From positions 141,761 through 205,760 of the forward strand of contig NZ_PDOG01000003.1 in the NCBI RefSeq assembly GCF_003202205.1: DNA of 64,000 nt. Direction: 5' to 3'. This DNA is from Halomonas sp. LBP4. GTDB taxonomy: Bacteria; Pseudomonadota; Gammaproteobacteria; Pseudomonadales; Halomonadaceae. Under the pieces are notes generated by a model. That model made no database searches. It was given only the letters and a program-made list of their open reading frames with translations, and was not told the origin of the DNA. Position numbers and translations under genes: made by a program. This document shows positions 1 to 9,976 of this stretch, piece by piece (positions within the stretch are counted from its first letter, which is position 1; every line of letters starts with the position of its first letter).

Positions 1-1089
<1,089 letters not shown>

Positions 1090-1097
1090 GACAAGAA

Positions 1098-1117
1098 GCG
1101 CCGCCTTCGGGCGGCGC
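1098..1117 (+). terminator. Hairpin after lpd
   Basis: An 8-bp G+C stem (GCGCCGCC / GGCGGCGC) closes on a TTCG tetraloop just after the lpd stop codon. The following T tract is weak, so it may only attenuate transcription into sucCD rather than stop it. Confidence 0.5.
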
Positions 1118-1225
1118 GTCCCTTCCGGCCATGTACCGGAGAGGTCGGTGGTAGCCTGAGCGTCGCGCCCCACGAGCGCTGGCGAGGTTACCGTTCGAGT
1201 CACATGCAACCAATGGCATGAATCG

Positions 1226-2392
1226 ATGAACCTTCACGAGTATCAGGGCAAACAGCTGTTTGCCGACTATGGTCTGCCGGTGTCCAAGGGCTTCGCCGTC
1301 GACACCCCCGAAGAAGCCGCCGAAGCCTGCAAGAAGATCGGTGGCGACATGTGGGTCGTCAAGGCCCAGGTCCACGCCGGTGGCCGCGGCAAGGCCGGCG
1401 GCGTCAAGCTGATCAAGGACCCGGCCGAGGCCAAGGCCTTCGCCGAGCAGTGGCTGGGCAAGAACCTGGTGACCTACCAGACCGACGAGAACGGCCAGCC
1501 GGTCGCCAAGATCCTGGTCGAGAACTGCACCGACATCGCCAGCGAGCTCTACCTGGGCGCCGTGGTCGATCGCACCACCCGCCGCGTGGTCTTCATGGCC
1601 TCCACCGAAGGCGGTGTCGAGATCGAGAAGGTCGCCGAGGAGACCCCCGAGAAGATCCTCAAGGCCGAGATCGACCCGCTGGTCGGCGCCCAGCCCTACC
1701 AGGCGCGTGAACTGGCCTTCGCCCTGGGCCTGAAGGGCGACCAGGTGAAGCAGTTCACCAAGATCTTCCTGGGCCTCTCCAAGCTGTTCCACGACAAGGA
1801 TCTGGCGCTGCTCGAGATCAACCCGCTGGTGATCACCGACGAAGGCAACCTCCACTGCCTCGACGCCAAGATCAACCTGGACAGCAATGCCCTCTATCGT
1901 CACCCGGACCTGCAGGCGATGCGCGACCCGTCCCAGGAAGACGAGCGCGAGGCCGAAGCGGCCGCCTGGGAGCTGAACTACGTGGCGCTCGACGGCAACA
2001 TCGGCTGCATGGTCAATGGCGCCGGCCTGGCCATGGGCACCATGGACATCGTCAACCTCAACGGCGGCAAGCCGGCCAACTTCCTCGACGTCGGCGGCGG
2101 TGCGACCAAGGAGCGCGTGGCCGAGGCGTTCAAGCTCATCCTCTCCGACGACAACGTCAAGGCCGTGCTGGTCAACATCTTCGGCGGCATCGTGCGCTGC
2201 GACATGATCGCCGAGGGCATCATCGGTGCCGTCGAGCAGGTCGGCGTCAACGTGCCGGTCGTGGTGCGTCTGGAAGGTAACAACGCCGAGCTGGGTGCCG
2301 AGAAGCTGGCCTCCAGTGGTCTGAACATCATCGCTGCTACCAGCCTGACCGATGCGGCTCAGCAGGTCGTCAAGGCAGCGGAGGGCAAGTAA
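1226..2392 (+). CDS. sucC: Succinyl-CoA synthetase (ADP-forming) beta subunit
   Basis: This is the beta subunit of succinyl-CoA synthetase, which couples succinyl-CoA cleavage to nucleotide triphosphate formation in the TCA cycle. The protein has 388 residues, the standard family length. It starts [12 protein letters not shown], the hallmark N-terminus. An N-terminal ATP-grasp nucleotide-binding domain contains [16 protein letters not shown]. The C-terminal CoA-ligase domain contains GGGATKERV and [11 protein letters not shown]. The stop codon shares one base with the sucD start (TAATG), so the two subunits are translationally coupled. Spacing from lpd is 136 bp with only a weak hairpin, so partial read-through from the upstream operon is plausible. 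The call is firm. Confidence 0.98.
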   Translation: MNLHEYQGKQLFADYGLPVSKGFAVDTPEEAAEACKKIGGDMWVVKAQVHAGGRGKAGGVKLIKDPAEAKAFAEQWLGKNLVTYQTDENGQPVAKILVENCTDIASELYLGAVVDRTTRRVVFMASTEGGVEIEKVAEETPEKILKAEIDPLVGAQPYQARELAFALGLKGDQVKQFTKIFLGLSKLFHDKDLALLEINPLVITDEGNLHCLDAKINLDSNALYRHPDLQAMRDPSQEDEREAEAAAWELNYVALDGNIGCMVNGAGLAMGTMDIVNLNGGKPANFLDVGGGATKERVAEAFKLILSDDNVKAVLVNIFGGIVRCDMIAEGIIGAVEQVGVNVPVVVRLEGNNAELGAEKLASSGLNIIAATSLTDAAQQVVKAAEGK

Positions 2393-3264
2393 TGAGTATC
2401 CTGATCGACAAGAACACCAAGGTCATCTGCCAGGGCTTCACCGGTGGCCAGGGGACCTTCCACTCCGAGCAGGCGATCGCCTACGGCACCCAGATGGTCG
2501 GCGGCGTGACCCCGGGCAAGGGTGGCCAGATGCACCTGGACCTGCCGGTGTTCAACACCGTCAAGGAAGCCGTGAAGGAGACCGGCGCCGAGGCCAGCGT
2601 GATCTACGTGCCGGCCCCGTTCTGCAAGGACTCAATCCTCGAGGCCGCCAACGCCGGCATCAAGCTGATCGTCTGCATCACCGAGGGCATCCCGACCCTG
2701 GACATGCTCGACGCCAAGGTGAAGTGCGACGAGCTGGGCGTGCGCCTGATCGGCCCGAACTGCCCTGGCGTGATCACCCCGGGCGAGTGCAAGATCGGCA
2801 TCATGCCGGGCCACATCCACAAGCCGGGCAAGGTCGGTATCGTGTCGCGCTCCGGCACCCTGACCTATGAAGCCGTCAAGCAGACCACCGACCATGGCTT
2901 CGGCCAGTCCACCTGCGTGGGCATCGGTGGCGACCCCATCCCGGGCTCCAACTTCATCGACATCCTCGAGATGTTCGAGAAGGACCCGGCGACCGAGGCG
3001 ATCGTGATGATCGGCGAGATCGGTGGCACCGCCGAGGAAGAGGCTGCGGCCTACATCAAGGCCAATGTCTCCAAGCCGGTGGTCTCCTACATCGCCGGTG
3101 TCACCGCCCCTCCGGGCAAGCGCATGGGCCACGCCGGGGCGATCATCTCCGGCGGCAAGGGTACCGCGGACGAGAAGTTCGCCGCCCTGGAGGACGCCGG
3201 TGTGAAGACCGTGCGTTCCCTGGCCGAGATCGGCGATGCGCTGAAGGAAGTCACCGGCTGGTAA
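2392..3264 (+). CDS. sucD: Succinyl-CoA synthetase alpha subunit
   Basis: This is the alpha subunit of succinyl-CoA synthetase; it binds CoA and carries the phosphohistidine intermediate. The protein has 290 residues, the normal length. The N-terminal CoA-binding Rossmann domain includes [15 protein letters not shown], the middle contains [20 protein letters not shown], and the active-site histidine is about residue 247 in [12 protein letters not shown]. It is co-transcribed with sucC with a 1-nt overlap and is followed by a strong bidirectional hairpin terminator, so it closes the TCA-cycle gene block. Function is certain from sequence. Confidence 0.98.
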   Translation: MSILIDKNTKVICQGFTGGQGTFHSEQAIAYGTQMVGGVTPGKGGQMHLDLPVFNTVKEAVKETGAEASVIYVPAPFCKDSILEAANAGIKLIVCITEGIPTLDMLDAKVKCDELGVRLIGPNCPGVITPGECKIGIMPGHIHKPGKVGIVSRSGTLTYEAVKQTTDHGFGQSTCVGIGGDPIPGSNFIDILEMFEKDPATEAIVMIGEIGGTAEEEAAAYIKANVSKPVVSYIAGVTAPPGKRMGHAGAIISGGKGTADEKFAALEDAGVKTVRSLAEIGDALKEVTGW

Positions 3265-3290
3265 GCCGCGCTTTCGACAGCCAGGCAGAA

Positions 3291-3320
3291 GGAAAGGGGC
3301 ACCCTCGGGTGCCCCTTTCC
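3291..3320. terminator. Bidirectional terminator between sucD and the RTX gene
   Basis: A perfect 13-bp stem (GGAAAGGGGCACC / GGTGCCCCTTTCC) with a CTCG loop lies 26 bp after the sucD stop and 38 bp beyond the stop of the convergent RTX gene, so it can serve both. Confidence 0.8.
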
Positions 3321-3357
3321 TTCGTCTGCCGGAGGCGCTGGCCGGGCGGCCGGCGCC

Positions 3358-5235
3358 TCAGCCGACCATGTCATCGACTGCGGCGTCGCCCAGGCCCAGC
3401 AGCTGTACCTGCAGTTGGCTACCGCTCGCCTCGGCCTCCAGCCGGTCGGGCAGCGATGAGTCGTCACCGTAGGCCTTGAAAGCGAAGCGCCAGGCCTCGC
3501 CGGGCTCCAGCACCTGCGGGGCGTCGTCGGTGACGCGGTAGCCACCATCGTCCCGGCTGAGCTCCCCGTTCCACAGGGTGTCGATATCGGCGGCCAGGTC
3601 GAAGCGAACCTCGGGGTCGATGATCTCCCTGTCCGAGGCGTTCTCGATGAAGATCTCGGCGACATGGCCCGTCGACCAGGTGCTGGTGGTATTGCCGGTG
3701 ACGACGAGGTCCGTGTCGTCGTCGATCAGTCCCGGCAGCATGCCATCGCCGTCGAGGATCTCCTTGGGGGAGGGGGTGCCGGCCGGCTCCCCCTGGAAGG
3801 CGTTGCCCGAGGCCAGATGCAGGGTGGTGCCATCGCCGAAGACTGCATACTGCATGTCGACCAGGGTATCGATGCTGCCCTTGCCCTCGATGACGACGTG
3901 GTCGTCGGCGAAGGCGATGTCGTAATGGTTGTAGTCCTGCGTATAGAGCGCGCTATCCGTCCCCTTGCCGCCCTCGAGCCGGTCCTCGCCGTCATGCCAG
4001 TCATCGCCGGGCCCACCCCGCAGGATATCGTTGCCGTCGCCACCGACCAGGGTGTCGTGGCCCAGGCCGCCGCCGAGGAAGACGCCGTCGTCCGAGCCCT
4101 GGAGGCTGTCGTCGCGACGCGACCCGATGACATAGTCGAAGACCACCTCATTGGCATCGGCATCGGTGATGGCGCCAAAGCTTTCGCCGCCGGCATTGAC
4201 CCACAGGGTGGGCGACATCAGGTCGGCATCGGGGTCGCGGATGGACTGCTCGACCCGCACGCTGTTGTCATGGTCCAGGCCGCCGTGGAAGTTGATATCG
4301 CGGTCGGTGAAGGCTACCTCGATATCGTTGCCCACCGACGACCGCCAGGAGTCGAACAGCAGGCCATGGCGCATGCCACTGTCCTCGAGCCCACCGAAGG
4401 TACCGTCGTAGCTCTCCCGCAACTCATAGGCATAGCCATTGCCGCCACTGCCCTTGTTGAAGGCGCCGTGCGCCTGCAGGTCGGTGGCGTCGATATCCAG
4501 CGACCTGGCGAAATGGAAGGCCTTGGAGGGGCCGTCGAGGACCTGGATGTCGGCCAGCCGGGCATCGACCGTACCATCGAGGACGACGGCCTGGTATCCC
4601 GTCAGCTCCCCCAGGGTATTCTCGAAGACGGCGTTGTCGGGCGTGCCCAACTCGAAGTCGATGCTGAAGCCCGTCAGGGTGACGCCATCGGCCGTGTCGA
4701 GGCGCTCGACCCGTGTCTGGCCGCCCTCGAAATCGAAGTGCAGGCCGCGGTCGAGGGTGATGTCGTTGCCGTCCACGGCCTCCACCCGGGCCATGCTGGT
4801 GCGCAGCTCGGCGTACTGCACCTTGCGCCAGGAGGTGTCGCCGATCTCGTCGAAGAGGGCGTCGTCGTTGTCCTGCCAGACCCGGATGCTGTCGCCAGGC
4901 GCCAGGTCGTGATCGCCGTCGAGGGTCAGGCGCTGGGTGCCCTCGGGGTGGTCCAGCGATAGCCGGCCGACGGTCTCCCTCTCGCTGCCATCCACCCGGA
5001 TGCCGTAGTCGTCGTTGCTCGCGAGTGCCGTGTCGCTGAAGGTGAGGGTGGTCTGGCCGGAGCCCGCGCCGGTCAGGGTGACATCGGATCGCGTGATGGT
5101 GATGGCATCATCCAGCAGATAGTGCCCGGCCTCGAGTTCGAGGGTGGCACCGGCAGGGGCGCCGTTGATCAACTCCTCGAGTTCACTGGCGGTGGTGTCG
5201 GTGCCAACACGGATAACATCGTTCTGCTCGCTCAT
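3358..5235 (-). CDS. Predicted type I secreted RTX protein with beta-helix and CBM2-like domain
   Basis: This 625-residue protein looks like a secreted, calcium-binding, polysaccharide-directed protein. It starts MSEQNDVIRVG after a good GGAGAGA ribosome-binding site and has no Sec signal, as expected for a type I substrate. Residues about 15-370 resemble a right-handed parallel beta-helix (pectate-lyase/epimerase-like fold), with turns such as ITRSDVTLTGAGS. Residues about 385-425 hold RTX nonapeptides (GGLGHDTLVGGDGNDILRGG). Residues about 510-605 resemble a CBM2-type cellulose/chitin-binding domain, with TGHVAEIFIENAS, LWNGELS and LEPGEAWRFAFK. It is divergent from an ABC exporter and HlyD adaptor, which strongly suggests it is their cargo. 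No catalytic residues can be named, so it may be a lyase, an epimerase or a matrix-binding protein. Low-identity shuffling is typical of such proteins, so the substrate is unknown. Confidence 0.75.
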   Translation of the reverse strand: MSEQNDVIRVGTDTTASELEELINGAPAGATLELEAGHYLLDDAITITRSDVTLTGAGSGQTTLTFSDTALASNDDYGIRVDGSERETVGRLSLDHPEGTQRLTLDGDHDLAPGDSIRVWQDNDDALFDEIGDTSWRKVQYAELRTSMARVEAVDGNDITLDRGLHFDFEGGQTRVERLDTADGVTLTGFSIDFELGTPDNAVFENTLGELTGYQAVVLDGTVDARLADIQVLDGPSKAFHFARSLDIDATDLQAHGAFNKGSGGNGYAYELRESYDGTFGGLEDSGMRHGLLFDSWRSSVGNDIEVAFTDRDINFHGGLDHDNSVRVEQSIRDPDADLMSPTLWVNAGGESFGAITDADANEVVFDYVIGSRRDDSLQGSDDGVFLGGGLGHDTLVGGDGNDILRGGPGDDWHDGEDRLEGGKGTDSALYTQDYNHYDIAFADDHVVIEGKGSIDTLVDMQYAVFGDGTTLHLASGNAFQGEPAGTPSPKEILDGDGMLPGLIDDDTDLVVTGNTTSTWSTGHVAEIFIENASDREIIDPEVRFDLAADIDTLWNGELSRDDGGYRVTDDAPQVLEPGEAWRFAFKAYGDDSSLPDRLEAEASGSQLQVQLLGLGDAAVDDMVG

Positions 5236-5646
5236 GCGGTCTCTCCGGAAAATCGACGGTCACGACAGCGGGACATCGTCATCGAAGGCGAGGCGATGTC
5301 CGGGTGTCGGTCAGGCGCGAGGGAGATGCTAATGGCCGAATGACGTGCCGTACAGCGGAAGATCGGGTCGTTATCGGCGGTGACCATTGGCCATGTTACC
5401 GGCCGGGCATGCCGGATGATGGCTCCGTTTATTCACACGACTTTGATTATCCTGTTCTTTTGTAATGAGGCGAGAGGGGCACCCTGATGGCTCGGGGAAA
5501 GTGGCCAACATGGGGATTACAAAAGTATTATAAAAGTAATCATTAAGTATCATCCTGGCTGGTACTCTGGCGCCTCGCGCGGCGGGCATGACGAGGTCGG
5601 GCCCGTCGTGATCGCGTCCTTTCCGTCCCGGATCCGATGGTGTGCC
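5236..5646. promoter_or_regulatory. Divergent control region of the secretion locus
   Basis: This spacer separates the RTX gene from its exporter and must hold both promoters. It is markedly A+T-richer than its surroundings at 5427-5555. TTTTGTAAT at 5458-5466 is repeated in inverted orientation as ATTACAAAA at 5516-5524, 49 bp apart. The second copy runs into a near-symmetrical ATTAC...GTAAT element (5516-5540). These look like sites for a regulator or for curved DNA, but no known operator is recognised and no confident -35/-10 pair could be assigned. Confidence 0.4.
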
Positions 5647-7425
5647 ATGGCCTCGAACGACGCCCCCTCCGCTTTGCCGAACGCGCTGAAGGCGTGTCGC
5701 TCCTCGCTGGCCTCGGTGGCCGGGTTCAGCCTGTTCATCAACCTGCTGATGCTGAGCCCGGCCCTCTACATGCTCCAGGTCTACGACCGGGTCATTCCCA
5801 CGCGAAGCGGGGATACCCTGCTCATGCTGACGCTGGTCGTGTTGTTCCTGTTCGCGGTGCTGGGCGGGCTGGAGATGGTGCGCTCCCGCATCATGGTCCG
5901 CATCGGCAATCGCCTCGACGCATGCCTCGGCCACTCTCTCTATCGCGCCATTTTCCGGCACGGCATTCGAACCGCGATGCAGCAGTCGGCCCGGCCGCTC
6001 GACGATCTCGCCACCCTGCGTCAGTTCCTCTCGGGGGGCGGACTCTTCGCCTTCTTCGATGCCGCCTGGGTGCCGGTCTACCTGGTCGTGATGTTCCTGT
6101 TCCATGTCTGGCTCGGGGTCTTTGCCTGCGTCGCCGGTGCCGTACTGCTGGCCCTCGCCGTCGCCAACGAGAAGGCCACCCGCCGGCTGATGGCCGAGGC
6201 CGAAAGCGAGCAGCTCGAGGCGCGCCAACAGGCCGACAGCAACCTGCGCAATGCCGAGGTGCTGCACGCCATGGGCATGCTGCCCGGGATCATGCTGCGC
6301 TGGTCGGCCAGACACCGGGGTTACCTGCTCAAGCAGTCACGGGCGAGCGACCGCGCCGGGGTGCTCTCCAACCTGGCCAGGACCCTGCGGCTGCTCAGCC
6401 AGTCGCTGATTCTGGGGTTGGGCGCGTTGCTGGTGCTGGAGGGCCGCATGACGCCGGGCATGATGATCGCCGGCTCCCTGCTCCTGGGGCGTGCCCTGGC
6501 CCCGGTCGACCAGATGATCGGCAGTTGGAAGGGCTTCGTCGGGGCGCGTGACGCCTACCGGCGCCTCGATCTGTTGTTCGCCGCGGCCCCGGCCGAGCCG
6601 CGGCGGATGTCGTTGCCGGCGCCACGCGGCACCCTCGACATCGAGGGGGTGTCGGCCGGGCCGCCGGGCGCCTCGCTGCCGGTGCTGCGCGGCGTCAGCG
6701 TCCGAATCGAACGAGGCGAGCAGGTGGGCATCATCGGGCCCAGTGCGTCGGGCAAGTCGACCCTGGCCCGGATCGTACTGGGGGTCTGGCCGGCCCAGGT
6801 GGGAACGGTGCGGCTCGACGGCGCGGACATCGCGCGCTGGAACCGTGACGAACTGGGCCCCTTCCTGGGCTATCTGCCCCAGGATATCGAGCTGTTCGAC
6901 GGCACCATCAGTGACAACATCGCCCGCTTCGGCGACGTCGACGCGGACCGGGTGGTCGAGGCGGCCGGACGGGCCGGCGTCCATGACATGATCCTGCGGC
7001 TGCCCGAAGGCTACGACACCCATCTCACCGCCCGCGGCCAGGCGCTCTCCGGCGGGCAGCGACAGCGCATCGGCCTGGCGCGGGCCCTCTACGGCAACCC
7101 GGTGGTCGTGGTGCTCGACGAGCCCAACTCGAACCTGGACGACAGCGGCGAGCGAGCCCTGGGCGAGACGCTGGCCCGCCTGAGGGAGGAGGATGTGACC
7201 CTGCTGGTCATCAGCCACCGAACCGGCGTGCTCCGGCAGGTCGACAAGCTGCTGGTGCTCAAGGAGGGGCGCATCAGTCTGTTCGGACCACGGGACCGCG
7301 TGCTGGCCCGGCTGGCGCGGCCGGGAACCGGCGCGGCGCCTGACCGGGCCGCCGGCGAGGGGCCACGGCCAGCAGGAGAGCGGGCCGCCGCGCCGGCGCG
7401 GCAACACCCGGAGGTACGGGCCTGA
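5647..7425 (+). CDS. Type I secretion ABC transporter (PrtD-like permease/ATPase)
   Basis: This is the inner-membrane ABC exporter of a type I secretion system, powering one-step export of RTX-type proteins. An N-terminal six-helix membrane domain (about residues 15-300) opens with FINLLMLSPALYMLQVYDRV, typical of the PrtD/AprD/LapB-related group. The ATPase follows, with Walker A GPSASGKST near residue 363, signature LSGGQRQRIGLARAL near 467 and Walker B VVVLDEP near 488. No C39 peptidase domain precedes the membrane part, so the cargo is not cleaved at a double glycine. ATG at 5647 (592 residues) fits the family better than the in-frame GTG at 5608. The stop overlaps the HlyD start by one base. 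No TolC-like outer-membrane partner is in the window. Confidence 0.93.
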   Translation: MASNDAPSALPNALKACRSSLASVAGFSLFINLLMLSPALYMLQVYDRVIPTRSGDTLLMLTLVVLFLFAVLGGLEMVRSRIMVRIGNRLDACLGHSLYRAIFRHGIRTAMQQSARPLDDLATLRQFLSGGGLFAFFDAAWVPVYLVVMFLFHVWLGVFACVAGAVLLALAVANEKATRRLMAEAESEQLEARQQADSNLRNAEVLHAMGMLPGIMLRWSARHRGYLLKQSRASDRAGVLSNLARTLRLLSQSLILGLGALLVLEGRMTPGMMIAGSLLLGRALAPVDQMIGSWKGFVGARDAYRRLDLLFAAAPAEPRRMSLPAPRGTLDIEGVSAGPPGASLPVLRGVSVRIERGEQVGIIGPSASGKSTLARIVLGVWPAQVGTVRLDGADIARWNRDELGPFLGYLPQDIELFDGTISDNIARFGDVDADRVVEAAGRAGVHDMILRLPEGYDTHLTARGQALSGGQRQRIGLARALYGNPVVVVLDEPNSNLDDSGERALGETLARLREEDVTLLVISHRTGVLRQVDKLLVLKEGRISLFGPRDRVLARLARPGTGAAPDRAAGEGPRPAGERAAAPARQHPEVRA

Positions 7426-8756
7426 TGGTCGATCAGCCGCGACACGCCGCTGGGGGGAGCGCGACGCGCCCGCCGGTGGAGGACCGGGGGTACCGTCGGC
7501 TCGGGATCGCCCTGGTGCTGCTCTGTTTCGGCGGCTTCGGTGGCTGGGCGCTGGCGGCCAGCCTGGCGGTAGCGGTGGTGGCCCCCGGCAAGGTGTCGGT
7601 GGTCTCCTCCAAGAAGACGATCCAGCACTACGAGGGCGGCATCGTCAGCGATATCCGCGTCGAGGACGGCGACCGCGTCGACGCCGGCGATGTCCTGCTG
7701 GTGCTCGACGATACCCAGGCGCTCTCCCGGCTGAAGATCGCCCGGTCACAGTACCTGCTCGAGCGCGCCAACGAGGTCCGGCTGCTGGCCGAGCTGTCCG
7801 ACCGGGAGCGGCTGGCATTTCCCGACGAGCTGCGCGACAGCGACTCCCGACGGGTTGCCGATTTTCTCGCCGTGCAGCGGGGGTTGTTCGTTGCCCGCCG
7901 CCAGGCCCTGCAGGGAGCGCTCGATGCCCTCGATCAGCAGACGCGGCGGCTGCACGAGCAGCGCGAAGGGCTGGAAGCCGTGGTGGAGATCAACCGTCAA
8001 CGAGTCGCGTCGTTGAACGAGGAGGTCGAGGACCACCGCTCGCTGCTCGAGCGCGGCCTGGGCGACAACCGGCGGGTACGCGAGCTGGAACGGGTGATGC
8101 TGGAGACCCGCGGCGAGATCGCCGGGCAGCGGGCCAGGATCGCGGAGATCCAGGCGCAGGTCAGTGAAAACGCCGTGCAGAAGCAGACGCGGGTCCAGGA
8201 GTTCCACCAGGAGATCGGCGAGCAGCTGCGCCAGGCCCAGGCCGGCATCGCCGATGCCGAGGAGCGCATCACGGCCCTGGACGACGAGGTCCGGCGCACC
8301 CTGGTGAAGGCGCCGGTCGCGGGCACCGTGGTCGGGCTGCAGACCCGGACCCGCGGCGCGGTGATCGGCCCGGGAGACCTGGTCATGGAGATCGTCCCCA
8401 GCGGCGAGGGCTTCGTGGTCGAGGCCCGCATCGCGGATCGCGACATCAACAATGTCTATCCGGGCCAGCCCGCGGAGATCCGGTTCACGGCCTTCGACCA
8501 GCAACGCACCGATACCGTCGAGGGCGAGGTGGTGCACGTCTCGGCCGACAGCTTCGAGGACGAGTCGAGCGGAGCGAGCTACTACCAGGCGCGCATCCGG
8601 GTCGACGAGGCGGAGGGGCCGGCGGGGCCCGAGGGGCGTCGGCTGCTCGCCGGCATGCCGGCCGAGGTCATGATCCGGACCGGGGAGCGCACCTTCGCCA
8701 GCTACCTCGCCAAGCCGCTCACCGACATGCTGGCGCGCACCCTGCAGGGGGAGTGA
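7425..8756 (+). CDS. Type I secretion membrane fusion protein (HlyD/PrtE family)
   Basis: This is the periplasmic adaptor that links the ABC exporter to an outer-membrane channel. The protein has 443 residues: a short cytoplasmic N-terminus, one membrane helix at about residues 25-48 (IALVLLCFGGFGGWALAAS), a lipoyl half-domain beginning VVAPGKVSVVSSKKTIQH, a long coiled coil at about 100-290, and a C-terminal beta-barrel with VKAPVAGTVVGLQ and VEARIADRDINNVYPGQ. It is translationally coupled to the ATPase gene (ATGA-type overlap) and ends 16 bp from the convergent siaD stop. Family is certain; the cargo is inferred to be the divergent RTX protein. Confidence 0.94.
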   Translation: MVDQPRHAAGGSATRPPVEDRGYRRLGIALVLLCFGGFGGWALAASLAVAVVAPGKVSVVSSKKTIQHYEGGIVSDIRVEDGDRVDAGDVLLVLDDTQALSRLKIARSQYLLERANEVRLLAELSDRERLAFPDELRDSDSRRVADFLAVQRGLFVARRQALQGALDALDQQTRRLHEQREGLEAVVEINRQRVASLNEEVEDHRSLLERGLGDNRRVRELERVMLETRGEIAGQRARIAEIQAQVSENAVQKQTRVQEFHQEIGEQLRQAQAGIADAEERITALDDEVRRTLVKAPVAGTVVGLQTRTRGAVIGPGDLVMEIVPSGEGFVVEARIADRDINNVYPGQPAEIRFTAFDQQRTDTVEGEVVHVSADSFEDESSGASYYQARIRVDEAEGPAGPEGRRLLAGMPAEVMIRTGERTFASYLAKPLTDMLARTLQGE

Positions 8757-8772
8757 GGTCGGCGGGCCCTCG

Positions 8773-9573
8773 TCATCCCGGGACGGGGGCGATGCAGCTG
8801 CGGTTGCGGCCGCTCCGCTTGGCCTGCAGCAACGCTTGATCGGCACGTCGGAGGGTTGCGCTGAGGGGATCCTCGCCGACGCAATGTTCGCTGAGCCCCG
8901 CACTGACGGTGACCGACAGGGTCATGTCGCCGACCACAATGGGAAATCTGGATAGGCGTTGGCACAGGCGGTCGACGATGGCACGGCCTTGCTCGATGCG
9001 GGTGTTGGTCAGTAACAGCAGGAACTCCTCGCCCCCCCAGCGGGCGCAGAGATCGTAGTTGCGCAACTCCAGCCGAATGACGTGAGCGATGGCCACCAGG
9101 ACCCGATCGCCGGTTTCATGACCATGACGGTCGTTGATGCGCTTGAAGTGATCGATATCGACCATGGCCAGGGTGTAACTCTGGCCATGGCGGCTGGCGC
9201 GTCTCGACTCCTCCTCGAGCCTTATGCCGATCATGCGACGGTTTGGCAGCCCCGTGAGAGGGTCGTGGGTCGAGTCGCGCTCCAGGGCGAGATTATGCTC
9301 GCGCATGAGCTGCTGGTAGCCATCCGAGATGCGCGACAGTTTTTCCTCGCGTTTGCTGATCTTGTCATAGCGTTGCCGAGTGGACAGTTGATCCTCCCGG
9401 GCGTAGCGCTGGTAACCGTCGGAGATGGTGATCAGGCGCTCGAGGCGTGCCTTCTCCTCGAGGTGGTGATGGTAAAGCGCTTTGAGCGCCTGGTGCAGTG
9501 GGTGCCGGGCATGGGCCGGGTCGGCGAGCAGCGACTCCACCCAGGACAGCAGCGCCGCGTCCTCCCGGGTCAT
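8773..9573 (-). CDS. siaD: Diguanylate cyclase SiaD
   Basis: This protein makes cyclic di-GMP from two GTP. It has 266 residues: an N-terminal helical/coiled-coil region (about 1-95, rich in Glu/Arg heptads) and a GGDEF domain from DPLTGLPNRR onwards. The active-site signature is GGEEF near residue 177. An RNYD inhibitory-site motif lies exactly five residues before it, so product inhibition is expected. In Pseudomonas aeruginosa SiaD is active only when bound by unphosphorylated SiaC; the same helical N-terminus is present here. It overlaps siaC by 4 nt and is the last gene of siaABCD. Order, sizes and domains match that operon closely. Direct activity is inferred. Confidence 0.92.
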   Translation of the reverse strand: MTREDAALLSWVESLLADPAHARHPLHQALKALYHHHLEEKARLERLITISDGYQRYAREDQLSTRQRYDKISKREEKLSRISDGYQQLMREHNLALERDSTHDPLTGLPNRRMIGIRLEEESRRASRHGQSYTLAMVDIDHFKRINDRHGHETGDRVLVAIAHVIRLELRNYDLCARWGGEEFLLLLTNTRIEQGRAIVDRLCQRLSRFPIVVGDMTLSVTVSAGLSEHCVGEDPLSATLRRADQALLQAKRSGRNRSCIAPVPG

Positions 9574-9959
9574 GCCTCGCTCCGTGCCGGGGTGATCGCG
9601 AACGGAAAGGTGCAGTCCTCGCGGAACTCCTCGGCCAGCTCGGCGATGCGTTCGTTCCGCGGGTCGTAGCGCCAGGTCACGCCGATCTCGCGGCCTGCGA
9701 GGTGCGCCTCCTCCAGGTGGTCGAAGATATCCATCATGGCCTTGACCGAGCTGGTGTTGAGATAGACGAGCTCCAGTTCCAACTGGAGCGGCCGCGACTC
9801 GCGATCGAGGAAACGCTCGACCCAGCCGATCACCTGATCGAAGAGTTCGTAGGAGTTCTCGGGGTAGGAGTCGCCCTGCATGGCGAGACGGCCTGACTGC
9901 CAGTCGCCGAGAATGGTCGGCGTGGACTGGCTGCCGGGAATGTTCAGGTCGGTGGTCAT
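9570..9959 (-). CDS. siaC: SiaC, phospho-switch partner of the diguanylate cyclase (DUF1987)
   Basis: This is a small cytoplasmic switch protein. In Pseudomonas it is phosphorylated on a threonine by SiaB, dephosphorylated by SiaA, and in the unphosphorylated state stimulates SiaD. ATG at 9959 gives 129 residues and an N-terminus like known SiaC proteins; an in-frame GTG at 9974 would add five residues. The conserved stretch YLNTSSVKAMMDIFD holds the predicted phosphothreonine at residue 69. SYPENSYELF and YDPRNERIAELAEEFRED are further family signatures. It overlaps siaD by 4 nt and follows siaB by 17 bp. The function is established in Pseudomonas and inferred here by close similarity and synteny. 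Confidence 0.93.
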   Translation of the reverse strand: MTTDLNIPGSQSTPTILGDWQSGRLAMQGDSYPENSYELFDQVIGWVERFLDRESRPLQLELELVYLNTSSVKAMMDIFDHLEEAHLAGREIGVTWRYDPRNERIAELAEEFREDCTFPFAITPARSEA

Positions 9960-9976
9960 GGGCTTACTCGGCACGA

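Noticed and set aside
3664-4962. 432-codon plus-strand frame opposite the RTX gene
   Set aside because: Its sequence is repetitive Val/Ala/Gly/Asp, it has no family motif, and the minus-strand frame shows RTX nonapeptides and a good ribosome-binding site.
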